Part shown: piece after piece, positions 50,916 to 59,359 of the stretch
Numbering within the stretch: position 1 is the stretch's first letter
How the letters are laid out: each line of letters starts with the position of its first letter
From: an uncultured Clostridia bacterium
Lineage (GTDB): Bacteria; Bacillota; Clostridia; Christensenellales; Borkfalkiaceae
Direction: 5' to 3'
DNA: 60,606 nucleotides
NCBI GenBank assembly: GCA_944354035.1
Contig: CALVPS010000007.1
Location: forward strand, 1-60,606
The notes under the pieces: model-generated
What the model was told of the DNA's origin: nothing
Databases searched by the model: none
The model's input: the letters and a program-made list of their open reading frames with translations, nothing else
Made by a program: the position numbers and the translations under genes

Positions 50916-52529
50916 ATGGCAAAGTACATTTTTGTAACGGGCGGCGTAGTATCGGGTCTGGGCAAGGGGATCACGGCGGCGTCTTTGGGCAGATTGTTGA
51001 AGATGCGCGGATACAAGGTCGCCTCGCAGAAGCTCGACCCCTATATCAATATCGATCCCGGCACCATGAGCCCGTATCAACACGGCGAAGTGTTCGTTAC
51101 GGAAGACGGCGCCGAAACCGACCTCGATCTGGGTCATTACGAGCGGTTTATCGATGAAAACCTCAACAAATTTTCCAATCTGACCACCGGAAAGGTGTAT
51201 TGGAACGTGTTGAACAAAGAGCGCAACGGCGAATATCTGGGGCAGACGGTGCAGGTGATCCCGCACATCACTAACGAGATCAAGTCGTTCATCTATCAGG
51301 TGGGCAAAACGACGGGCGCCGACATCGTGATCACGGAGATCGGCGGCACGACGGGCGATATCGAGAGCCAGCCGTTTATCGAGGCGATCCGCCAGGTCTC
51401 GCGCGAGGTCGGGCGCGATAACTGCTGCTTTATCCACGTCACGCTGGTGCCGTACATTTCCGGTTCGTGCGAATTTAAAAGCAAGCCCACCCAGCACTCC
51501 GTAAAGGAATTGCAGGGGATGGGCATCAATCCCGATATCATCGTGGCGCGCGTCGACGCGCCCATGCCCGACACCATCCGCGAAAAGATCGCCATGTTCT
51601 GCAATGTGGCACCCGAATGCTGCATCGAAAATCTTACGGTGCCCGTTTTGTACGAGGCGCCCATGATGCTCGAAAAGAGCGATCTTTCCACCATCGTATG
51701 CAACATTTTGCATCTGGATCCGCGGTCGATCGACCTCACCGAGTGGGAGGAGATGCTCGCCCGCATCCATTCGCGCAGCAAACAGGTTAAAATTGCCCTC
51801 TGCGGCAAATACGTTCAGCTGCACGACGCCTATCTCTCCATTGCCGAAGCGCTTGCGCACGGCGGCTACGAGACGGGCGCAAAGGTGGAGATCGAGTGGG
51901 TGGATACCGAAACGCTGACGCAGCAAAACGTGCAGCAGCGCTTAAAGGGGGTAGACGGCGTGCTCATCCCCGGCGGGTTCGGCGTGCGCGGCATCGAGGG
52001 TAAGATCGTCGCCTGCCGCTATGCGCGCGAGCACGATATCCCGTATTTCGGCATCTGCCTCGGCATGCAGGTCGCGGTCATCGAGTATGCCCGCAACGTG
52101 CTGGGGATCGAGGACGCCAACTCCTCCGAATTTTTCCCCGAGGGCAAAAATTCCGTCATCGACCTCATGCCCGATCAGTACGGGGTAAAAATGGGCGGAA
52201 CGATGCGCTTGGGCGCCTATCCCTGCAAGGTTTTGGGTAAAAGACTGCGCGAAGCATACCGTACCGACCTGGTGCAGGAGCGCCATCGCCACAGGTTTGA
52301 ATTCAACAACGCCTACCGCGAGATCTTTGAACGGGGCGGCATGAAAATTGCCGGTACTTCGCCGGACGGCACCCTCTGCGAAGCGGTAGAAGTTCCCGCC
52401 AACGATTTTTTTGTGGGCGTGCAGTTCCATCCCGAATTCAAGTCGCGTCCGAACAACGCGCATCCGCTCTTCCGCGAATTTATCCGTCATGCCGTCATGC
52501 ATGCCGAGGGCGCAAAGGGCAAAAAATAG
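50916..52529 (+). CDS. pyrG: CTP synthase
   Basis: A 537-residue enzyme making CTP from UTP with glutamine. N-terminal synthase domain with [12 protein letters not shown]-loop; C-terminal glutaminase with the Cys in FGICLGMQ near residue 381 and the His/Glu pair in FHPEF. AAGGAGAG precedes the ATG at 50,916; upstream ATGs in the frame are inside dapF. No clear attenuator in the 112-nt gap. The dapL gene follows in 9 nt. Confidence 0.97.
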   Translation: MAKYIFVTGGVVSGLGKGITAASLGRLLKMRGYKVASQKLDPYINIDPGTMSPYQHGEVFVTEDGAETDLDLGHYERFIDENLNKFSNLTTGKVYWNVLNKERNGEYLGQTVQVIPHITNEIKSFIYQVGKTTGADIVITEIGGTTGDIESQPFIEAIRQVSREVGRDNCCFIHVTLVPYISGSCEFKSKPTQHSVKELQGMGINPDIIVARVDAPMPDTIREKIAMFCNVAPECCIENLTVPVLYEAPMMLEKSDLSTIVCNILHLDPRSIDLTEWEEMLARIHSRSKQVKIALCGKYVQLHDAYLSIAEALAHGGYETGAKVEIEWVDTETLTQQNVQQRLKGVDGVLIPGGFGVRGIEGKIVACRYAREHDIPYFGICLGMQVAVIEYARNVLGIEDANSSEFFPEGKNSVIDLMPDQYGVKMGGTMRLGAYPCKVLGKRLREAYRTDLVQERHRHRFEFNNAYREIFERGGMKIAGTSPDGTLCEAVEVPANDFFVGVQFHPEFKSRPNNAHPLFREFIRHAVMHAEGAKGKK

Positions 52530-52538
52530 GGGAGAAGC

Positions 52539-53738
52539 ATGAAGATCAACGGGAATTTTCTCAATTTAAAGGATAGCTACCTGTTTGCCACGGTGGGCAG
52601 AAAGACCGCCGCATACCGGGCGGCGCACCCCGAAAAAGAGGTGATCCGCCTCTCCATCGGCGATGTCACGCTGCCGCTGGCGCCCGTCGTGATCGCCGCC
52701 ATGCACAGTGCGGTGGAGGACCTGGCGCACAGGGAGACGTTCAAGGGGTACGGGCCCGATCAGTACTGCTACGCCTACGAGCCGCTGCTCTCGTCCATCC
52801 GCGCAAGCTATGCGCAGAAGGGCGTTATGCTCGACGCGGACGAGATCTTCGTTTCGGACGGCGCCAAATCGGACTGCGGCAACATCCTCGATATCTTTTC
52901 GGTCGATAACACCGTGCTGGTGCCCGATCCCGTGTATCCCGTATACCTCGATACCAACGTAATGGCGGGCCGTCGCGTGTTGTTTGCGGACGCCAACGAA
53001 CAGAACGGCTTTTTGCCCATGCCCGACCCTTCGGTGCGGGCAGACATCATCTATATCTGCTCGCCAAACAATCCCACGGGCGCGGCGTACAGCCGCGAAC
53101 AGCTCAAGGCCTGGGTGGCATACGCCTTGGCGTGCGACGCCGTTATTCTGTACGACGCCGCTTACGAGCACTTTATATCGGACGACGCCCTCGCCCGCAG
53201 CATTTACGAGGTGAAGGGTGCCGAGGAGTGTGCCATCGAACTTTGTTCGTATTCCAAGACGGCCGGTTTTACGGGCGTCCGCTGCGGATATACCGTGGTG
53301 CCAAAGGCGTTAAAGCGGCAGGGCGTTATGCTGAACAAGCTGTGGGCGCGGCGGCAGTCCACCAAGTTCAACGGAGTATCGTACGTCACGCAGATGGGCG
53401 CGGCGGCCGTATTCACGCCGGAGGGCGAGCGGCAGATCGGTGAAAATCTCGCCTATTACCGCCGCAATGCCGCCGTCATTTCCGCCTGCCTGGATTCGCT
53501 GGGCATTTGGTATACGGGCGGGAAAAATTCGCCCTACATCTGGATGAAGTGCCCCTTCAACATGGACAGCTGGACATTTTTCGATTATCTGCTCGAAAAC
53601 GCCAACGTCGTGGGGACGCCGGGGAGCGGCTTCGGGAAAAACGGCGAGGGATTTTTCCGCCTTACCGCGTTCGGTACGGCGGAGGACACTGCGGAGGCAT
53701 GCGCGCGGATCGAAGCGTTGCTGAAAGATAAGGCATAA
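52539..53738 (+). CDS. dapL: LL-diaminopimelate aminotransferase
   Basis: A 399-residue PLP enzyme that forms LL-diaminopimelate directly from tetrahydrodipicolinate and glutamate, bypassing the succinyl/acetyl routes. PLP Lys in SYSKTAGFTG near residue 239; SPNNPTGAAY and the DapL-specific KINGNFLNLKDSYLF start are present. With dapF it gives the short DAP route typical of many Clostridia. Confidence 0.95.
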   Translation: MKINGNFLNLKDSYLFATVGRKTAAYRAAHPEKEVIRLSIGDVTLPLAPVVIAAMHSAVEDLAHRETFKGYGPDQYCYAYEPLLSSIRASYAQKGVMLDADEIFVSDGAKSDCGNILDIFSVDNTVLVPDPVYPVYLDTNVMAGRRVLFADANEQNGFLPMPDPSVRADIIYICSPNNPTGAAYSREQLKAWVAYALACDAVILYDAAYEHFISDDALARSIYEVKGAEECAIELCSYSKTAGFTGVRCGYTVVPKALKRQGVMLNKLWARRQSTKFNGVSYVTQMGAAAVFTPEGERQIGENLAYYRRNAAVISACLDSLGIWYTGGKNSPYIWMKCPFNMDSWTFFDYLLENANVVGTPGSGFGKNGEGFFRLTAFGTAEDTAEACARIEALLKDKA

Positions 53739-53764
53739 AACGATAGACAAAAGAGGCAATGGCA

Positions 53765-55252
53765 ATGAAACAAACAAGAGCGGCGGGCGTATTGTGCCAC
53801 ATTTCGTCGCTGCCGGGGAAATACGGGATCGGTTCGCTCGGAAAAGAGGCGTACCGCTTTGCAAAACTGCTGGCAAAAAACGGCGTTACCTATTGGCAAG
53901 TGCTCCCGTTGGTACAAACGGGATACGGCGATTCGCCCTATCAGTCGGTGTGCTGCACGTCCGGGAATCCCTATCTGATCGATCTTCCCGCCCTGCAGCG
54001 GGAGGGGTTGCTGACGAAAGAAGAAGTAAAGCATGCGGAAAGCGCGCCCGGGCGCGTCGATTACGGCGCGTTATACCGTGACCGCTACCTTGTTTTGCGC
54101 AAGGCGTTTTCGCGCTTCAATTTTGACGGCAACGATTTCCGCGCCTTTGTAAAGCGCGGCGCCTTTGAGGACTACGCGCTGTTCATGACCGCAAAGACCA
54201 TGTTCGGCGGCAGCTTTTGCGATTGGGACAAGAGCATAAAGTTCCGCGATCCCGCGGCGCTCGAAAAGCTGCGGACGGACTATCACGAAGAGTACCTCTT
54301 CTGGAATTTTTTACAGTATGAGTTTGAACGGCAGTGGAAGGCGTTAAAGGCTTACTGTAACAATTTGGGCGTAAAGATCATCGGCGATATCCCGTTGTAC
54401 GTCGCCGCGGACAGCGCGGACGTATGGGCGAACCCCGCGCTGTTCAAGTTGGATAAAAATTTAAAGCCCGTGAAGGTGGCGGGCGTCCCGCCCGACTACT
54501 TCTCCAAAACGGGACAGCTGTGGGGCAACCCCATCTACGATTGGAAGGCGCACGAAAAGCAGGGATTTTCCTGGTGGAAGGGGCGGCTGGCCGCGGCGCT
54601 CGAAACGTACGACCTGATCCGCATCGATCACTTTCGCGGCATCGACCGCTATTACGAGGTGCCCGCAGACGCCGAAACGGCGGAAAAGGGCGCATGGAGA
54701 GAGGGCCCCAAAGAAAAATTGTTCGAAGGCCTTGCAGACCGCGACGCGATCATTGCCGAAGACCTGGGCGAGATCGACGACGGCGTGCGGGCGCTGCTGA
54801 AGAAGACGGGATTCCCCGGCATGAAGGTGCTGCTGTTTGCCTTTAACGGCGACCCCGACAACGAGTTCCTGCCCAAAAATATCGGTGAAAACAGCGTATG
54901 CTACACGGGGACGCACGATAACGATACGGTCGCCGGCTATGTAAAGACACTGGATACCGAATCGTTCATCATTTTCCGATCGCGCGTGGCGGAGGTGTTG
55001 GAGGAGAACGGCGTCTACGTTACGCTGTGCGCCGGCGGTAAAGGCTTTCCCGAGGCGTTTGTCCGGCTTGCGATGAGCACGCGCGCCGACCTTGCCGTTG
55101 TGCCCGTGCAGGACGTGCTCGGGCTGGACAATTCGGCCAGGATGAACTATCCCGGGACCAACGGCGGCAATTGGCAATTCAGGCTTTTAAAACTTCCCGC
55201 ATACGGTGCGATGCGGAGGTTAAAAAGGATCATAAAAAAATATCAGAGGTAA
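53765..55252 (+). CDS. malQ: 4-alpha-glucanotransferase
   Basis: A 495-residue GH77 enzyme moving alpha-1,4-glucan segments. Nucleophile Asp in RIDHFRG near 286, acid/base Glu in AEDLGE near 332, and the third Asp in HDNDT near 384. The ATG at 53,765 is preferred to 53,759 because AGAGG then has proper spacing. It starts 26 nt after dapL and ends 4 nt before mscL, so the run purA to mscL may be one transcript. Confidence 0.94.
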   Translation: MKQTRAAGVLCHISSLPGKYGIGSLGKEAYRFAKLLAKNGVTYWQVLPLVQTGYGDSPYQSVCCTSGNPYLIDLPALQREGLLTKEEVKHAESAPGRVDYGALYRDRYLVLRKAFSRFNFDGNDFRAFVKRGAFEDYALFMTAKTMFGGSFCDWDKSIKFRDPAALEKLRTDYHEEYLFWNFLQYEFERQWKALKAYCNNLGVKIIGDIPLYVAADSADVWANPALFKLDKNLKPVKVAGVPPDYFSKTGQLWGNPIYDWKAHEKQGFSWWKGRLAAALETYDLIRIDHFRGIDRYYEVPADAETAEKGAWREGPKEKLFEGLADRDAIIAEDLGEIDDGVRALLKKTGFPGMKVLLFAFNGDPDNEFLPKNIGENSVCYTGTHDNDTVAGYVKTLDTESFIIFRSRVAEVLEENGVYVTLCAGGKGFPEAFVRLAMSTRADLAVVPVQDVLGLDNSARMNYPGTNGGNWQFRLLKLPAYGAMRRLKRIIKKYQR

Positions 55253-55256
55253 CAAA

Positions 55257-55841
55257 GTGGCGCAGAAGAAGGAAAAGAAGGGCTTTTTCCGCGAGTTTAA
55301 AGAGTTTATTTCGAGGGGCAATGTTCTCGATATGGCCGTCGGCATTATTATCGGCGGCGCGTTCACGGCTATCATCAATGCGCTTGTCAACAATATCCTC
55401 ACGCCCCTGCTGCAGTGGATCGGCGTCAGCGGCGATGGCATGGGCGCGCTGCAGGTCGTTCTGAAAGAGGCGGTCGTACAGGACGGCGTTGTGGTCGCCG
55501 ATGCGGTCATTATGGATTTCGGCATCGTCATTTCTGCCGTGATCTCCTTCCTGCTCACCGCGCTGGTGTTGTTCCTCATCGTAAAGGCATTCAATACCGT
55601 GCGCCGCAAGGCGGAAGAAGCAAAGGCGGCCAAGGAAGCTGCCGAAAAGGCGGCGGAAGAGGCCGCTGCCGCGGAGAAGGCGGCTGCTGAGGCTGCCGCT
55701 GCGGAGAAGGCGGCTGCGGAGGCTGCCGCTGCGCCCGCACCCGAGCCCGCTCCTACCACCGAGCAGCTGCTGGCGGAGATCCGCGACCTGTTAAAGTTGC
55801 GCGAGGCAGACGGGCAGTCCTCTCCCGAGCAGAAAAAATAA
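55257..55841 (+). CDS. mscL: Large-conductance mechanosensitive channel with long Ala/Glu tail
   Basis: A 194-residue MscL. The N-terminal FKEFISRGNVLDMAVGIIIG is the family signature; two membrane helices (about 18-47 and 83-105) are normal. After residue 118 about 50 residues of near-repeated EKAAAEAAAA type and a Pro-rich piece form a long coiled-coil tail, 50-60 residues more than usual; a short helix ends the protein. GTG start at 55,257 after AGAGG. A perfect terminator follows. Confidence 0.93.
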   Translation: MAQKKEKKGFFREFKEFISRGNVLDMAVGIIIGGAFTAIINALVNNILTPLLQWIGVSGDGMGALQVVLKEAVVQDGVVVADAVIMDFGIVISAVISFLLTALVLFLIVKAFNTVRRKAEEAKAAKEAAEKAAEEAAAAEKAAAEAAAAEKAAAEAAAAPAPEPAPTTEQLLAEIRDLLKLREADGQSSPEQKK

Positions 55842-55866
55842 CAGACACCGTTCGTTCGTAAGGCAC

Positions 55867-55906
55867 CGTTAAAAGGTCCGCGCAGTCCGCGCGGACCTTT
55901 TTAACG
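55867..55906. terminator. Terminator after mscL
   Basis: A long stem around AAAAGGTCCGCGC with a 5-nt loop and five T; symmetric. Confidence 0.9.
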
Positions 55907-55989
55907 GGATGGTGCTTCGCGGCGCGTCGTTTGACGCGGCGCATGCACAAAATGCGGCCGTTCATCCTATAATGATCGTGGTGGAGACG

Positions 55990-56664
55990 ATGCGCATTTG
56001 TTTTGTGACGGACGGAAGTCTGGGAAATTTTTCCGTGCGGGCGGCCTGTTGCGCGGCGGATGTGATCTGTTGTTCCTTTCAGGCGCTCGGCGAGGTGAGT
56101 TACGAACGGGAACTCAAGGGGGAGACCGGCTTGTTCGAAGATGTCGCCGTGCTTTCCAAGGCGCGCAAGAGCGTCGTCATGAGCGGCTGTTTCACCGATG
56201 CGCACGGCATCCGGCGCAAATCGGTGGTGGTGGCGGACCGCGGTCGCATTTTGGGCGTCTCGGACATGGTGAACCGCATCGACGGCTGCGAGTACCGCGC
56301 CGGCGCCGGCATTAAATTGTACGATACCGCGGCGGGCAGGCTGGGTGTGATCGTGGCGGAAGATCTGTATTTTCCGCGCGTGCCCGAGACGCTTTCGCTC
56401 AGCGGGGCGGAGATCGTCTTTTGCGTGTTCGAGCAGTTGGGAGACGGTCCCGAACGCATGCTTGCCTGCTCCGCCGCCTTTTTATACGGCGTGCCGGTCG
56501 TCTTGTGCGGGTACGGTTACGCTATGGCGGCGGATATCGGCGGCAAGGTGCGCTTTGCCTCGTCGCGCAGTCCGTGCGTCTGCGAGCTGGAACGCGAAAA
56601 GGAGTATCACCTGGTGGAGACGCGCCGCCGCGGACTGTACCGCAGCGCCGAAAAAAAATATTAG
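55990..56664 (+). CDS. Nitrilase-fold protein lacking the catalytic cysteine
   Basis: A 224-residue carbon-nitrogen-hydrolase-like protein. The region GRLGVIVAEDLYFPR ... SGAEIVFC matches the nitrilase segment GxxICYDxxFPE...GAE, but the catalytic Cys is replaced by Ala and the Lys loop (normally YRK) reads SDMVNRI. It is thus probably not an amidase. It is shorter than typical members (about 260-280). GGTGGAG lies 6 nt before the chosen ATG at 55,990; a TATAAT at 55,968 with weak -35 may start the transcript. Ends 5 nt before the promoter of the HEPN-CBS gene. Confidence 0.75.
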   Translation: MRICFVTDGSLGNFSVRAACCAADVICCSFQALGEVSYERELKGETGLFEDVAVLSKARKSVVMSGCFTDAHGIRRKSVVVADRGRILGVSDMVNRIDGCEYRAGAGIKLYDTAAGRLGVIVAEDLYFPRVPETLSLSGAEIVFCVFEQLGDGPERMLACSAAFLYGVPVVLCGYGYAMAADIGGKVRFASSRSPCVCELEREKEYHLVETRRRGLYRSAEKKY

Positions 56665-56666
56665 GC

Positions 56667-56695
56667 TTGCAATCGGCGGCAGAATATGGTATACT
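56667..56695 (+). promoter_or_regulatory. Promoter of HEPN-CBS gene, placing +1 at the ATG
   Basis: TTGCAA (56,667-56,672), 17 bp, TATACT (56,690-56,695), extended TGG. Six nt then separate the -10 from the ATG at 56,702. Shares the TCGGCGG and ATATGGTATA elements with two other promoters. Confidence 0.75.
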
Positions 56696-56701
56696 CTTAT
56701 C

Positions 56702-57406
56702 ATGAGTAACGCGATCGACTTTATTTCCGCCTATAATGCGATCGATGCGCGCCTGCGTGCCATCTACCGCGGCAAGGGGAATTTGCAGTTTACCGACCTC
56801 GTGCGCCGCTGCGCCGCATTCAACAAGACCGTGCGCCGCTACGAGGACGACCTTGTTTCGTGCGCGCGCTTGCGCAATGCCATTGTACACGAAAGCACGA
56901 GAGACCGTATCATTGCCGAGCCGTGCGACGAGGTGACGCAGTTGATGTGCCACATTGCCGAGCTTTTGAGTTCGCCTCCCAGACTCTCCGTGCTCAAAGA
57001 GAAGAACGTGACGGGGATCGCGGCGGAGGCGACCCTCGGCGAGGCGATCGTGCGCAGCGCGCAGACCAACTATTCCAACCTGCCGGTATACCGCGGCGAC
57101 CGGATGCTGGGGATCTTGAACAACCGCCGCATCGTGCGCGTGCTGGGGCAGGCCCTGGAGCGCGGCGAGGAGATGGACGCCTTTTTAAAGATGCCGTGCC
57201 ATAAAGCGGTACACGAGGAGGATATGTTTCGCTTTTATAAGGTGCTGGGCAGGAATAACACCGTGCAGGAGGCGCTGGACGCCTTTGAGGAGAACCGCAA
57301 GCTGCTGGCCGTCGTCGTGACGGAGAGCGGCTATGTGGGAGATCGCATCGTCAACCTCATCACGTCGGCCGACCTTCCTAAACTCATCCGTCTTTTAGAG
57401 GAGTGA
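56702..57406 (+). CDS. HEPN-like domain fused to a CBS pair
   Basis: A 234-residue protein. Residues 1-90 are helical and contain RNAIVH at 58-63, matching the RNxxxH motif of HEPN ribonucleases, in a setting (YEDDL...ARLRNAIVHE) typical of HEPN-like helices. Residues about 100-230 form a tandem CBS domain (GEAIVRSAQTNYSNLPVYR ... VQEALDAFEENRKLLAVVVT), which usually senses adenine nucleotides. A nucleotide-gated RNase is one reading; a non-catalytic nucleotide sensor is another. No Shine-Dalgarno precedes the ATG; the promoter puts the transcript start at or next to it, so it looks leaderless. A terminator follows. Confidence 0.8.
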   Translation: MSNAIDFISAYNAIDARLRAIYRGKGNLQFTDLVRRCAAFNKTVRRYEDDLVSCARLRNAIVHESTRDRIIAEPCDEVTQLMCHIAELLSSPPRLSVLKEKNVTGIAAEATLGEAIVRSAQTNYSNLPVYRGDRMLGILNNRRIVRVLGQALERGEEMDAFLKMPCHKAVHEEDMFRFYKVLGRNNTVQEALDAFEENRKLLAVVVTESGYVGDRIVNLITSADLPKLIRLLEE

Positions 57407-57416
57407 TCGTGCATAC

Positions 57417-57446
57417 AAAAAAAAGAGCGTTGCCGCTCTTTTTTTT
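57417..57446. terminator. Bidirectional terminator
   Basis: Stem AAAAAAAAGAGCG / CGCTCTTTTTTTT with a 4-nt loop between convergent genes. Confidence 0.9.
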
Positions 57447-57459
57447 CTGCGAAAATACT

Positions 57460-58335
57460 TTATTCTCCCTTGTATACGCGCGTTGCGGTCACCGCCAGGG
57501 CACCGGGGCCGATGTGGCAGGAGACGGACAGCGACAGGGGATCGACAAAGGTGATGGGAAGGGTGGGGAAGTAGGCGCTCAGCTCCTTTTTGAACTGTTC
57601 CGCTTCCCCTTCGTTGTGGGTGTGCGCGATCGAAAGTGTCATTTCGCCGCGCTCGGTATACTTGCGGAAACGCGTTGCCAGGTCGTTGCGGATGGCCGCC
57701 GTCATTTCGGCCTTTGCCTGTTTCAGCGAATGCACCTTTCGGAAGGCGTCCAGTTTTTCGCCCTGGATCTGCAGGACGGGTTTGATGCGCAGGATCGAGC
57801 CGATCAGCGCCGCGGCGGGCGTAAGGCGGCCGCCTTTCTGCAGATATTTCAGCGTGTCCAGCGCAATGTAGATGCTGCTGTCGAATTTGGTCTTGGTGAG
57901 GTATTCCTTTATTTCGGCGGCGCTCTTACCCTCCTGCGCCAGCTTTAACGCATCCAGCACGCTCTGTTTTTGCGTCACCGAAATGCGCTGGTTGTCCACT
58001 ACGTGCACCCTTCCGCCGTACTCCCGGGCAAGGCTCTCCGCGGTGTGGCAGGTCTCGGAGAGGCCGCTCGACATGGGGATATGCACGATCTCGCCGCCGT
58101 CTGCAAGCAGCTTGTCCCACAGGTCGGTCACCGCGCCGACGGCGGGCTGCGAAGTAGAGACGGCCGCGCCTGTCTGCAGATGTTCGTAAAAATGTTCCTG
58201 GGTCAGATTGATGTCTTCAAAGTACTCTTCGCCGTCGATCAGAAAGGGCATCGGCAAGACGAAAATTCCCAGTTTTTTCGCCTCGGCCTGCGTGATGCCG
58301 CTGTTGGAATCGGTGACGATCTTTACGTTGTTCAT
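57460..58335 (-). CDS. DegV family fatty-acid-binding protein
   Basis: A 291-residue DegV (FakB-like) protein that binds a fatty acid for phosphorylation by FakA. Characteristic TDSNSGI start, STSQPAVG, and the C-terminal GPGALAV motif. GGAGAG precedes the ATG at 58,335; longer frames upstream cross the promoter. FakA is not in the window. Confidence 0.94.
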   Translation of the reverse strand: MNNVKIVTDSNSGITQAEAKKLGIFVLPMPFLIDGEEYFEDINLTQEHFYEHLQTGAAVSTSQPAVGAVTDLWDKLLADGGEIVHIPMSSGLSETCHTAESLAREYGGRVHVVDNQRISVTQKQSVLDALKLAQEGKSAAEIKEYLTKTKFDSSIYIALDTLKYLQKGGRLTPAAALIGSILRIKPVLQIQGEKLDAFRKVHSLKQAKAEMTAAIRNDLATRFRKYTERGEMTLSIAHTHNEGEAEQFKKELSAYFPTLPITFVDPLSLSVSCHIGPGALAVTATRVYKGE

Positions 58336-58369
58336 ACCGCTCTCCAATAACGATTCATTTTTTGAACTA

Positions 58370-58398
58370 ATTATATCCGCCGTCATGCGTAAAGTCAA
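58370..58398 (-). promoter_or_regulatory. Promoter of degV
   Basis: TTGACT, 17 bp, TATAAT on the minus strand. Confidence 0.85.
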
Positions 58399-58436
58399 GG
58401 GAAAGAAGGATATTTATAAAAAAATATATGCGCCGA

Positions 58437-58465
58437 TTGACAAATGTGCCGCAAAAGGATATAAT
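58437..58465 (+). promoter_or_regulatory. Promoter of nfnAB
   Basis: TTGACA, 17 bp, TATAAT; perfect consensus, divergent from the degV promoter. Confidence 0.9.
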
Positions 58466-58501
58466 ATGCGTTGATCATTTATGAGGAGCAGACAAAAAAC
58501 A

Positions 58502-59359
58502 ATGTTCGAGATCCTTAAAAAAGAAGCGCTGAATCCCACCGTCATGCGCATGGATATCAGGGCGCCGCTCGTAGCCAAAAAGGCGAAGGCGGGGCAGTTT
58601 ATTATTGTGCGCGCGGACGATCGCGGCGAGCGCATTCCCCTTACCGTTGCCGGCTGCGATCGCGATACCGGTGCCGTCACCATCATTTTTCAGATTGTCG
58701 GCGGCGCCACAATGACGCTTGCATCGCTGCCGCAGGGGGGCTGTGTTGCCGATTTTGTAGGCCCGCTCGGAACGCCCACCCACGTGGAAGGGCTTAAAAA
58801 GGTGGCCGTGGTGGGCGGCGGCGTCGGCTGCGCCATTGCGCTGCCCGTGGCGCGTGCGCTGCACGAGCACGGCTGCAGCGTTACCTCCGTCGTCGGATTT
58901 CGCAGCCGCGACCTCGTGATCCTGGAAGAGGAATTCAGGGCGGTCAGCGACCGCTTCTATATGATGACGGACGACGGTTCGTACGGCGAAAAGGGCAACG
59001 TGTGCGTTCCGCTCGGCCGCCTTTTGGAGAGCGGCGAACGCTTTGACGAGGTGATCGCCATCGGCCCGCTCGTCATGATGAAGTTTGTAGCGGCGGCGAC
59101 CAGGCCGTATGCGATCAGAACGATCGCCAGCATGAACCCCATTATGATCGACGGAACGGGAATGTGCGGCTGCTGCCGCGTGAGCGTGGGCGGCGAAATG
59201 AAGTTCGCCTGTGTGGACGGGCCCGATTTCGACGCGCATCTTATCGATTTCGACGAAGCGATCAAGCGTTCCCGCACTTATGCGGAATTTGAGGCGAAGG
59301 CGCGGGAAAAACACTGCAATCTCTTTAAAAAGGAGGTCGAGTCGAATGCCAAAATTTAA
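58502..59359 (+). CDS. nfnA: NfnA-type FAD/[2Fe-2S] NAD(P)-ferredoxin oxidoreductase subunit
   Basis: A 285-residue flavoprotein related to the electron-transfer subunit of dihydroorotate dehydrogenase and sulfide dehydrogenase. FAD-binding barrel at the N-terminus (AGQFIIVRADDRGERIPLTVA), NAD-binding VVGGGVGCA, and a C-terminal [2Fe-2S] motif GMCGCCRV ... FACVDGPDF. The start at 58,502 is 13 nt after GAGGAG, a long spacing; the upstream ATG at 58,481 overlaps that site. Overlaps the next gene by 14 nt, forming the NfnAB pair that balances NADH, NADPH and ferredoxin by electron bifurcation. Confidence 0.88.
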   Translation: MFEILKKEALNPTVMRMDIRAPLVAKKAKAGQFIIVRADDRGERIPLTVAGCDRDTGAVTIIFQIVGGATMTLASLPQGGCVADFVGPLGTPTHVEGLKKVAVVGGGVGCAIALPVARALHEHGCSVTSVVGFRSRDLVILEEEFRAVSDRFYMMTDDGSYGEKGNVCVPLGRLLESGERFDEVIAIGPLVMMKFVAAATRPYAIRTIASMNPIMIDGTGMCGCCRVSVGGEMKFACVDGPDFDAHLIDFDEAIKRSRTYAEFEAKAREKHCNLFKKEVESNAKI

